A stretch of DNA of 23,023 bases. Source: Neoechinorhynchus agilis (lineage: Eukaryota; Acanthocephala). Where the stretch lies: assembly GCA_051530055.1 (NCBI GenBank), contig JBMGUZ010000044.1, positions 1-23,023 on the forward strand, given 5' to 3'. This document shows positions 9,205 to 17,730 of the stretch, piece by piece. A model generated the notes under the pieces. The model ran no database searches, was not told the origin of the DNA, and worked only from the letters and a program-made list of their open reading frames with translations. The number at the start of each line of letters is the position of its first letter. Position 1 is the first letter of the stretch. The position numbers and the translations under genes are program-made.

Positions 9205-10447
9205 TGCCAGCATGGAGGCGCTAACTATGTTCCCGGGAATGGCGTCAGACAGTTGATCTGGGAAAGACCTCTCGCCGCGAGATCTCACAGCTCACTACTT
9301 TCTGGTTTTCGCGATGGGGTCGTCCGAGCTCGATTGTCGGCAATTTCGACACGAAAATCGGGGCGTGGTTGGAGGCTGTTCCTCTGGCATCCTTGGGAAC
9401 TCTTCTCACTGATGAGGTAACGAGGATCGCAGTTTCCTTAAGACTTGGTCTCCCGATGAGCACGCACCATCGCTGTCGATGTGAGTCTTTGGTTGATGAT
9501 TTTGGGCGACACGGTTTCGTTTGCCAAAAGTCAGGAGGAATGTTCTCACGCCATTCTGAGATCAATAGCGTAATTTCTCCGGCGTCGAGAACGGCGAACT
9601 AACCCAACATCTTGGAACCCACCAATCTTTGTCGACATCTCTTTCTAGATTTTCATTTGCAAGATATTTGTAAAATTCTGCTTTTTAAAATTTACTTAAG
9701 GTCATGTTTCCTTGCAATTCACTGATTATTGATAACCTCATACGAAAATTTGTTAATTTGGAGGGTCTCTGTTTCCTTAGACATGAAAAGGTGACCAAGT
9801 TATCATTGGCTTCCTTCGAGATAATATTATTCATTTGAGTTAATTTTATACAGATTAGATTTTATTTGATGGTTTGAAATTAATGATAGTCTTGTCATAG
9901 AAAACCACTTTAGTCTTTAGATCGAACTGTCCAAATTCAAATAAAATAAGATCGTGTCCCATGGATTTCTGATCTAGAATTTGAGCCCTCACTCTCACTG
10001 TCGATCGACCAAGCGGGTTAATGCATCTTGAAGGTACTGAGCAGCGAAACCAACTGAAAAGGAAGTGACATTCTTTAGGTAAAGCATTACGAAACTGTTC
10101 ACAAATACGTCCATCTTCCCAATGTAGACGACTCGAATCTGTTCTTGTGCGCACTGAACACATTTAGTCTAATAGTTGGCATTACTCCTCGTGCAAAGTT
10201 GCATTTTTGGCGTCAATCGTCCTTGGACATTGCTTGCCGGATGCTTTTTCGGAGGGCTCCTGTGAACTGATCGAATTTATAGACCTGTCTCTTTTTGAGC
10301 CTTCTGATGTCGCTCTTGGGTTTTTTCTCTAACGAATGGGATCCTGAGGACTGCTAAGGCATCACTATTCATTTCCCTCTTTCTCGAACTTCCACCAGCT
10401 GATTCTGTTGGTCGTTGAAACTTCTCGATTTCCCGATCCTCATAACC
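9205..10447 (+). mobile_element. Composite LINE-tail repeat, copy B
   Basis: Matches copy A from 2541 and copy C over its whole length. The LINE part ends around 9633, with the same shared frame change before AWLEAVPLASLGTLL, CRCESLVDDFGRHGFVC and GMFSRHSEIN, and the same stop after ASRTAN as in copy A. The rest has a minus-strand frame (9855-10163) like that of copy A, then a segment (10164-10447) that copy A lacks. That segment encodes on the minus strand REIEKFQRPTESAGGSSRKR. Relative to copy C a 38-bp block is missing after 10249. The end (cataacc, 10447) is the same point at which copy C loses similarity. Confidence 0.65.
9855..10163 (-). other. Open frame of unknown origin inside copy B (minus strand)
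   Basis: Counterpart of the frame at 3199-3507, with a handful of substitutions (for example WEDG kept, LLW changed to LHW, ECYF changed to ECHF). A second minus-strand frame (10277-10516) lies further upstream in the same orientation and overlaps the end of the repeat; it includes SAGGSSRKREMNSDALAVLR and IPFVREKTQ. No family recognised. Confidence 0.3.
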
Positions 10448-10701
10448 ATCGATACCATGCAAATAAATGCAAAGATTATTAAGAACTGTAATATTTCTCA
10501 ATACCAAATCGATCAAGGAATGTCATTATTTCTGTGCGTGAACAATATTTATAACGTGCTTTTTAGTATTGCGGAAGGAAAAATGTTGTCATTAAGACAT
10601 GTCAATTGCTGTTTTTTTATCAAGAGATAGAATCTACAACCTATTGATTTTTATTGATACTTTTATTAATTGGAAGGGAAACTTTCTTTTTGATAGTTAC
10701 T

Positions 10702-11495
10702 TTACTCTTGAATTTGACATTCATCTTTTGGCAATTTAATCTCAATAAGCTTATCCATTTCCTCCTTAGATGTTGATTTGTTCATAGGTGTAATTATATT
10801 TCGATACTTCATTTCTACCCTGAGCTTGGGAGAATCTACACGGATATCGTCTTTTGGATTCATACTATGACGTTCACAAGATAGCTTTTCATTTAATATT
10901 TTATAGCAATTCTCTCGATTGCTTTTGTATCTCCCATTAAGATGCAGTGGTCCGAAATGCACACTCAGAGTATTAATACTATTAATTTTTTGGCACAATA
11001 AACATTTTAGCATATTGGTGAAACTATCATCGTCGTCTTTAGCGCTTCTTTTCTTACTATTTCATTCATTATTTAAGTTGGAATTATAAGATTGAGGCCT
11101 TTGGGCTTGTTGGAATTGTTTTCGATTCCGCAAGTTTAAAATTAGCGTCCATATTTGCATTTCAGCTGCGGGGGGGGGCTGAATTCAAATCTTTTTCTTC
11201 GTTCAATAACGACAAAACGGTTTCAATAAAATTAAATTCTTCAAAAGAGAAGAGATATTTGATAACGGTTTCGAGACAATTTTCGTCCTCGTTGCATCCT
11301 TTCAAAAATCTAATGAAATCCTAGCAAGAAATTTTTCTATTAAATCGAGGTAAGAAATTTCGGACAAATTTACATCATGAGATCTCAAATTGAATCCGTA
11401 TTTTTGGAAGTAAAATTTGATGAAATGGGTTAATCGATCAATAGATAGCGAGGTATTAGCACAAACGTTTTTCCCTCCACATATTTCGGAACATC
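10702..11495 (-). pseudogene. Decayed minus-strand coding region with a CxxC-containing ORF
   Basis: The best-preserved part is 10702-11013, a 103-codon frame starting MLKCLLCQKINSINTLSVHF and including GPLHLNGRYKSNRENCYKIL. It has a CxxC followed by an HFxxxH and a later Cys, which could be a degenerate zinc finger. Codon-like sequence continues upstream on the same strand. One stretch is rich in Gln/Asn and basic residues (KQFQQAQRPQSYNSNLNNE). Another, at about 11180-11495, is helical in character (SLSIDRLTHFIKFYFQKYGF; EEFNFIETVLSLLNEEKD). It is interrupted in about two or three places. Basic Gln/Asn-rich sequence before a Cys-rich motif would fit a gag-like or a host nucleic-acid-binding protein; I cannot decide. 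Confidence 0.35.
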
Positions 11496-12063
11496 ACGTG
11501 TATGGTCTCCTGAATGAAAAGTAGCCAATCAGCATGCTCTAATTACCTGTCTTTGTAAAAAAACATCGAATTTTAATGCTAAAGTAGCTGTAAGGTATTA
11601 ACAACAACTAAGTCGCTTGTTCCGAAACGAATTTTCACGCCTCATTAGTTGTGTGTCATCAATTTTACGGTTCAATTGACAGATAAAAATCGACTTCTTT
11701 AACACGTATCGGTGTTTCAACCGTAGACTATCAATACGTTAGTGATATCCGTTGTTCTGTCTTGATAAGTGTCGAAAGCGATACAGTAAAGAATTTTCGA
11801 ATCAGAATGTTGCAATTCAGTGGGGTTTTAGCGATGTGAAATGTCATAAAATTTGCAGAAATTGCATTAGTTTTAATTTGGAATGATTTGAAAATCACCT
11901 GCCATTCGAAGCGCTGCGTCAGGTTTATAGAAACATTTTGCTGTTAAGTAACTGAACTTTTTGGTAGATCATTAGAAAACCTGATAAAGATTGTAAAGCC
12001 TCCAAAATCTCGACTAACCGTAGTTTCCTAATTTTAGACAGTTCAGAGCTACAGATTTGAAGT
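11496..12063. other. Upstream region of the PPPGF-repeat gene
   Basis: No open frame of note on the plus strand. A pyrimidine-rich run followed by AG (tttcctaattttag, AG at 12036-12037) is a plausible 3' splice site 26 bases before the ATG at 12064, so the gene may have a 5' non-coding exon further left. No convincing TATA box is visible. A short minus-strand frame (11925-12137) overlaps the start of the gene and is considered a shadow. Confidence 0.3.
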
Positions 12064-12909
12064 ATGACGACAAGACAACCATTCGGGATAAGGGCACCAC
12101 CAATCGAGGAAAGCGCACAATTCCTGCGGAACCACATCTCTGGTCAGCCCAATAGTTTCAGTCATCCAGATCCACCAACGTTCAACATTATTCACCAAGG
12201 TCACCAAATATATAATCCCTTCGATGATGATATTTACCTCGATCGAGAAGTCGAAAAATTTTTGGAAAACGCAGATAATACTATAAATAATTGTGCACCT
12301 CCGCCCGGCTTTGATGATTTCACTTTTATTTTCAATGAGTCACCACCAAGCATAGATGACTTCAGTAATAATCATTCATCGATTGGAAATGAAGAATATT
12401 GCTTACCTCCACCAGGTTTTGAAAATTGCTCATTTTCTTATTACGATTACGAGCCCGAAAACGAAGGATACTTCTCAACTCCACCAGGTTTCGAGAACGT
12501 GACTTTTGATTATTACGATTCACGATCAGGAATGGACGAATATTGCTCACCTCTTCTCTATTTTGAGAATCCGGCCTTTAATCACGGGTGGAATGGAAAC
12601 GAAGATTACTACGAATCGTTTCTCGATTTTCAGGAATCAACCGTTATATTTAATGAGTCGTCGTTGGAATTCGAAAAATACAGCGAGTTTTTTACTTTAT
12701 TTAGTGAAGTAGAGCCAAAAGAACCTCAAGGTCGTTATGTAAGCCCAGCGACGTGCAAGATAATAGATTTGCAAGACAGTAGCACGCAAACGGAGCCGAA
12801 TATCGTATCGAAACCTTGGAATGGATTGACAACAATAAAGAATATTATTGATGCCGTCTACCAAGTGGCCGTTGCGGCATTCAACTACTTCAGAAGGATA
12901 TTTTTCTGA
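12064..12909 (+). CDS. Acidic PPPGF-repeat protein, unknown, intact single-exon frame
   Basis: A 281-residue frame. The start is supported by an in-frame TGA at 12058, just before the ATG. An AATAAA follows 27 bases after the stop. Residues 1-78 are a non-repetitive Pro/Asn/His-rich head with an acidic patch. Residues 79-209 are degenerate modules of about 24 residues starting at 79, 115, 139, 163 and about 185. The pattern is PPPGF-[DE]-[DN]-x-x-F followed by Tyr/Asp/Glu-rich sequence (PPPGFENCSF, TPPGFENVTF, PLLYFENPAF); the first module is longer (36). Residues 239-243 are SSTQT, a good match to the LC8 dynein light-chain binding motif. Residues 255-281 form a hydrophobic/amphipathic end (IIDAVYQVAVAAFNYFRRIF) that could contact a membrane. 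There is no signal peptide. No family is recognised. It is the cleanest gene in the window and sits between decayed elements. Confidence 0.65.
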   Translation: MTTRQPFGIRAPPIEESAQFLRNHISGQPNSFSHPDPPTFNIIHQGHQIYNPFDDDIYLDREVEKFLENADNTINNCAPPPGFDDFTFIFNESPPSIDDFSNNHSSIGNEEYCLPPPGFENCSFSYYDYEPENEGYFSTPPGFENVTFDYYDSRSGMDEYCSPLLYFENPAFNHGWNGNEDYYESFLDFQESTVIFNESSLEFEKYSEFFTLFSEVEPKEPQGRYVSPATCKIIDLQDSSTQTEPNIVSKPWNGLTTIKNIIDAVYQVAVAAFNYFRRIFF

Positions 12910-12935
12910 CCGTTCAAAGTTTAGTATCGATTATT

Positions 12936-12941
12936 AATAAA
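12936..12941 (+). terminator. Poly(A) signal AATAAA of the PPPGF-repeat gene
   Basis: AATAAA lies 27 bases after the stop codon of the 281-residue frame, followed by a T-rich run (gtgttattattatatag). This gives a very short 3' UTR, as is common in compact invertebrate genes. Confidence 0.5.
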
Positions 12942-12944
12942 ATG

Positions 12945-13234
12945 TGTTATTATTATATAGTTTTGTAACTGTTCGTGAAATTAAAAATGTTTCATATTCG
13001 AACAAGGCCTTGGCTCATTAGCACTTGTACAATCATACAAATATTTGGGAGCACTTGATTTTTATATCGTACTATTTCTTTATTTGTGGTAGCCAATCCT
13101 CCAATGTTCTAAATTTGATTTAGTGAGAGCGTTGGTAAGCGTGTACACGAAGTTGCAAATGATAAGAGTAGAAGAGAAATAGGATGAGGTTCCGTAGAAG
13201 CGATTCTTAAAAGAGAGAATTTGCACTGCAAAAA
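12945..13234. other. Short spacer, nothing recognised
   Basis: AT-rich spacer between the PPPGF-repeat gene and the dispersed 257-bp repeat. No gene or repeat is seen. Confidence 0.35.
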
Positions 13235-13492
13235 GATCATTAAATCACTTTAAGTATTGCCATTAAATTCGGATACGAAGATGCTCGAAGCCTCCATTCA
13301 ACACTTTAGGGCATCGAATTCGAATTTTGATGGTAGCAATAATATTTTCCTGAGCTTTTTATTGCTTATCCAACCTTTCATTCTTCGAACAAGAAGTCTC
13401 CATCGTTTTTTAATAAAATGCTGTCCAAAGATCGTAGAAACAGATTTTCAAGCTTTCGTGTTTTGCTGTGAAATATTCTAATATGTCTAAAA
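13235..13492. repeat. Dispersed 257-bp repeat, copy 1
   Basis: Starts gatcattaaatcact and ends atgtctaaaa. The same sequence recurs in the same orientation at 16862-17118 with scattered substitutions and small indels. No terminal inverted repeats are evident. Each strand has a partial frame, but neither is convincing. The sequence beyond the right end is unrelated in the two copies, which marks a real repeat boundary. Confidence 0.75.
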
Positions 13493-13990
13493 AAGCGGTC
13501 TTGTAGTTATTTTCCTTGAAAGACGACCATTGGATTGAAATGACCTGAAGAATATTGTTAATGCTTTTTATTGCCTCGAAAAAGCATGGGCGTTGTATAC
13601 TAAGTAGAGTTTGCGGTGGAAACTCTTGACTCGATTTCAATGAAGTTAATTTTTGAATACACGATTTATTTTAACGACTTTTATATTTATCTCACTTTGG
13701 TTTTTAGAAAAGATTCAAATATACTTGTATTGGAAGGTAAAAATTAATTATAATTTTAGTCTTTTAAGCTCTGTTGGATTCATCGCAACTTTCAAGGTAA
13801 GGTGTTTATTGACGAGTTCATAGATAGCGAAGAGCGCAAGAAGTTTTTCTCCGTGAGTTAAGGTAAGGCTCACTTTTCAAAGAACATCAAAAGAGTATCG
13901 ATTTTCGCTAACGAACTCTCACTGCGAAAAACAGCTTTCTAACTTTCACTTCTATCTCGAAACAATTTACAGTAAGTTGCGGCCTCAGGC
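13410..13990 (-). pseudogene. Possible decayed minus-strand coding pieces
   Basis: Two minus-strand frames look coding in composition. One (13410-13640) contains FFEAIKSINNILQVISIQWS and DILEYFTAKHESLKICFYDL; it overlaps the 257-bp repeat. The other, about 40 codons ending at 13748, contains LTHGEKLLALFAIYELVNKH followed by LTLKVAMNPTELKRLKL. They are not contiguous in one frame and match nothing I know. They lie on the same strand as the decayed region at 10702-11495, so the two may be related, but that is speculation. Confidence 0.2.
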
Positions 13991-14110
13991 CAAAGCCCAA
14001 TGACGAGTACAGTGTCCGTTCGGACGCTTCAGAGGGCAACGAAAAAAATTAAAGAAAATTTTTGTATCCATCGATGAAGATTTCTGTTTGTTTCAATTCC
14101 ACAATTCGGG

Positions 14111-14356
14111 ATGAAAATGGACATTGAAGATGTCAATGTGACCGCGAAGCATCGACATCCTGAAGGAAATGAATTCACATTTCCAAAAACCAATTCTAGC
14201 ATTTACGCAAAAGGTTTTATAACTTTAGCTTTTCGCCAGAAAGATTACATTAACGTTTCATTTGACTTTGTTTCTTCAACTGTTAAAAAAATACATTATC
14301 TTAACCGGTCGAACACTTTCGAGTGTACCAATGAACAAAAATTTATGCCAATATGA
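14111..14356 (+). CDS. Small ORF, unknown (81 residues)
   Basis: Starts MKMDIEDVNVTAKHRHPEGN, then has a strand-like middle (SIYAKGFITLAFRQKDYINV), and ends FECTNEQKFMPI. The only stop upstream in frame is at 14075, so the ATG at 14111 is a possible but not forced start. The stop is followed within ten bases by attattaataaaa, giving an AATAAA; the same short phrase follows the stop of the 281-residue gene. No family recognised. It may be a fragment of a longer gene. Confidence 0.3.
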   Translation: MKMDIEDVNVTAKHRHPEGNEFTFPKTNSSIYAKGFITLAFRQKDYINVSFDFVSSTVKKIHYLNRSNTFECTNEQKFMPI

Positions 14357-14359
14357 TCG

Positions 14360-14782
14360 CATTATTAATAAAACGCGTTATGTTCCCTCTACAAATCGAA
14401 ACCAAATCAATAACAAATCATTAATTTTGTATTTTTTCATGTCGACCAGAAAATAATGTTAAAACAATGAATTAAACTCGTTAAGACGACTAAGTGACGG
14501 AATCAATGGATATGGACGAAGACATGGGTGGATTTTCATTCATGGAGTGAGCCATGAACACCTCGGGAACATACAACGAAAACCTCAACATCGTGCGAAT
14601 TCAAGGGATTCACAGTACCTCGATACCAAGTTAAAAAATGACCATTTTGGATCTCAATAACGACGAACCCCGTTCAACACAGGGAATCCCTTAACAAGGC
14701 TTACGCAGCGCCGTAGCTCAAATCACTCAAAGACGATTACAATCATATTAAGTCAATTTCGCTTAATGGTTTAGTTTTGAAA
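14360..14782. other. Spacer with short coding-like scraps
   Basis: AT-rich at first, then more balanced from about 14480. A frame from about 14484 reads RLSDGINGYGRRHGWIFIHG before stopping near 14660; no relatives are recognised. It ends where copy C begins. Confidence 0.25.
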
Positions 14783-15988
14783 ATATCTCACAGCTCTCTA
14801 CTTTCAGGTTTTCGCGATGGGGTCGTCCAAGCTCGATTGTCGGCAATTTCGACACGAAAATCGGGGCGTGGTTGGAGGCTGTTCCTCTGGCATCCTTGGG
14901 AACTCTTCTCGCTGATGAGGTAACGAGGATCGCAGTTTCCTTAAGACTTGGTCTCCCGGTAAGCACGCACCATCGCTGTCGATGTGGGTCTTTGGTTGAT
15001 GCTTTCGGGCGACACGGTTTCGTTTGCCAAAAGTCAGGAGGAAGGTTCTCACGCCATTCTGAGATCAATAGCGTAATTTCTTGGGCGTTGAGAACGGCGA
15101 ACTTCCCCAACATCTTGGAACCCACCCATCTTTGTCGACATCTCTTTCTAGGTTTTCATTTGCAAGACATTTGTAAAATTCTGCTTTTTAAAATTTACTT
15201 AAGGTCATGATGCCTTGCGATTCACTGATTATTGATAATCTCATAAGAGAATTTGTTAATATGGAGGGTCTCTGTGTCCTTAGATGTGAAAAGGTGACCA
15301 AGTTATCATTGGCGGCCTTGGAGATAATATTATTCATTTCAGTTAATTTTATACAGATTAGATTTTATTTGATTGTTTGAAATAAATGATAGTCTTGTCA
15401 TAGAAAACCACTTTAGTCCTTAGATCGAACTGTCCAAATTCAAATAAAATAAGATCGTGTCCCATGGATTTCTGATCTAGAATTTGAGCCCCTCACTCTC
15501 ACTGTTCATCGACCAAGCGGGTTAATGCATCTTGAAGGTACTGAGCAGCGAAACCAACTGAAAAGGAAGTGGCATTCTTTAGGTAAAGCATTACGAAACT
15601 GTTCACAAATACGTCCATCTTCCCAATGTAGACGACTCGAATCTGTTCTTGTGCGCACTGAACACATTTAGTCTAATAGTTGGCATTACTCCTCGTGCAA
15701 AGTGGCATTTTTGGCGTCAATCGTCCTTGGACATTGCTTGCCGGATGCTTTTTGAGTTGTCCGTATTCCTTGTTAGAATACGGAGTAATACCGGAGGGCT
15801 CCTGTGAGCTGATCGAATCTCAAAACCTGTCTCTTTTTGAGCCTCCTGATGCCACTCTTGGATTTTGCTCTAACGAACGGGATCCTGAGGACCGTTAAGG
15901 CATCACTATTCATTTCCCTCTTTCTCGAACTTCCACCAGCTGATTCTGTTGGTCGTTGAAACTTCTCAATTTCCCGATACCCATAACC
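14783..15988 (+). mobile_element. Composite LINE-tail repeat, copy C
   Basis: The third copy, truncated further on the left than A and B (its start matches about 2622 of A). The LINE part runs AWLEAVPLASLGTLLADEVT, CRCGSLVDAFGRHGFVC, GGRFSRHSEINSVISWALRT, ANFPNILEPTHLCR, and is open where A and B share a stop. The CxCG, H, C and RHxxxN residues are all present. This fits the zinc knuckle and following helix of R2-type restriction-like endonucleases, but the sequence switches to the foreign tail before the catalytic PD block. The tail includes a 38-bp block (15754-15791) absent from copy B. It ends at the same base as copy B (cataacc, 15988). Confidence 0.65.
15754..15791. repeat. 38-bp hairpin-bearing block present in copy C, absent in copy B
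   Basis: Inside this block ccgtattc (15761-15768) and gaatacgg (15776-15783) form a perfect 8-bp stem with a 7-base loop. In copy B the flanking sequences join directly after 10249. The difference could be a precise loss in B or a gain in C. Confidence 0.6.
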
Positions 15989-16861
15989 GTTTTGAGCGAT
16001 CAGTCGGTTTATTCCCTGAGCAAAGATGCAATATGGATTTATATTTATCTGCAATTCTGCTTCATATAAGATCCAATGAAGGCAAGCATTCTTCAAATCA
16101 AACGTCAGATTTGGAAATTCTATTTTGTCGAATTAAATTGGTTGCGTAAAACTATTTTCTAATCGATTAAAGTAAAACAAGATTGTAAAACAACGATTTA
16201 TTGATCTCTAAGAGTGTAGTTATTCAAAACAAGTGCTTATGATAAATACCATGGAAAATTGAAAACATTTTAAAAAGTAAATTAATTCATCTGTTGATTT
16301 GAGTTTCTTTTTAAACAGCCGTGATCAAAATCAGTGCCAAATATAAAATAAAATATCTATGTGTAGCCCTTTTCGCGACTGATAATTTTCCTTGGGCGCG
16401 CAGCCCACCGATATAAACCGTAAAAAGGCCCAACATAGAAACTGAATAAAAGTTACCGGCTGACCAAACTTCAAAAAAAAATAATTGCAATATCTTTGAT
16501 AAGGGGACACAAGATTTTCCATCGGTTCTACAAAAATTTAATTTTTGAATTACTTGACCTTCCGGCACGTTTTGTTATGCAGAGGTAACGCCGTTCTCAA
16601 AGCACGACAAAGCTGTAAATTAGAATTACTTTGTTCTACATCTTAATTTATCATTTGATACCTTTTAATCATTTGCAACTATAATTGTGATCGTATAATT
16701 TTTACAGTCTTTTAAAGTTACACAAACAATATTGTAATATTTCAAATATTTTATACCATAGTCAACCTAAAAAACGTCGAATAAAAACTATTTACATTTT
16801 GTAAGAAAAATGTTTCATATAAATTATTTTTTAAAGATGACCGGATCGTTTGGTAATTCTT
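15989..16861. other. AT-rich stretch, no gene supported
   Basis: No gene can be supported. A minus-strand frame at 16311-16568 encodes two hydrophobic stretches (FYSVSMLGLFTVYIGGL and YFILYLALILI), but a competing frame on the same strand (16331-16522) is as plausible, and neither has a known motif. From 16600 to 16860 the sequence is strongly A/T-rich. Confidence 0.35.
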
Positions 16862-17118
16862 GATCATTAAATCACTTAAAGTATTGCCAATAAATTCGGA
16901 TACGACGATGCTCGAAACCTCCATTCAACACTTTAGGGCATCGAATTCGAATTTTGATGGTAGCAATAATATTTTCCTGAGCTTTCTATTGCTCATCCAT
17001 CATTTCATTCTTCGAATAAGAAGTCTTTATCGTTTTTAATAAAATGCTGTCCAACGATCGTAGAAACAGCCTTTCAAGCTTTGGTGTTCCGTTGTGAAAT
17101 ATTCTAATATGTCTAAAA
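16862..17118. repeat. Dispersed 257-bp repeat, copy 2
   Basis: Same unit and orientation as 13235-13492. Its right end (atgtctaaaa) is immediately followed by the integrase end of the Gypsy element, so it marks the element's left limit. Either the repeat was the landing site or the pair was joined later by a rearrangement. Confidence 0.75.
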
Positions 17119-17730
17119 GCTTATAGTCGATCGTAAATTCGGACGTATACGATCAAATACGGTCTTCAACCGCCGTCCAAGTAATGTCTCAGCTGGTGCT
17201 TTTTGGCTAGTTTTGTGTGGTGTATTCCGGTAAGTTAAAAGAAATTGGTGAATTGAGAGCATATTTTTGTACCAGTCGTTTTTGATGTGTACTCGTCTCT
17301 TGAAGGTTCTGATGAATCTCTCTACCAAACCGTTGGTTTGAGGATGGTAGGGAGATGAACGGATATGCCTTATCCGATTTGTTGAACAAAGCTGTTTAAA
17401 TTGCGCGGACTGAAAGGGTGGGCCATTGTCAGATATGATTTCGGCTGGGACACCGAATCGTGCAAAAACGGATCTTAATTTGTCGATGGTTTCAAATGCA
17501 GATGTTGAGTGTATTGGAAAAATCTCCGGCCAGTGGCTATACGTGTCTATAAGCACTAGAAACGATTGTCCATTGATTGATCCCGCAAAATCCAAATGGA
17601 TTTGGGTCCACGGTTCCTCTGGCACATCCCATTGGTACATCGGAGTTTCTGCTGCATCTGCTCTCCTGCTCTGCCAGTTCACGCACGCAACTTGTGCTCG
17701 ATGTCCTCTCGTATGGATGGCCACCAACAA
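17113..17730 (-). pseudogene. Gypsy integrase core (fossil part)
   Basis: Contains WTQIHLDFAGSINGQSFLVL, a central IISDNGPPF and PYHPQTNGLVERFIRTF, the three acidic blocks of the DDE integrase core in the usual order and spacing. Part of the Gypsy fossil; the zinc-binding N-terminus lies in the neighbouring frame to the right. Confidence 0.85.

Noticed and set aside
11170-11178. Nine-base G run as a regulatory or quadruplex feature
   Set aside because: A single homopolymer without further G-tracts nearby; length may also be uncertain in sequencing.
16311-16568. Small membrane protein on the minus strand
   Set aside because: Two overlapping frames on the same strand are equally open, there are no conserved motifs, and AT-rich DNA easily yields hydrophobic frames.
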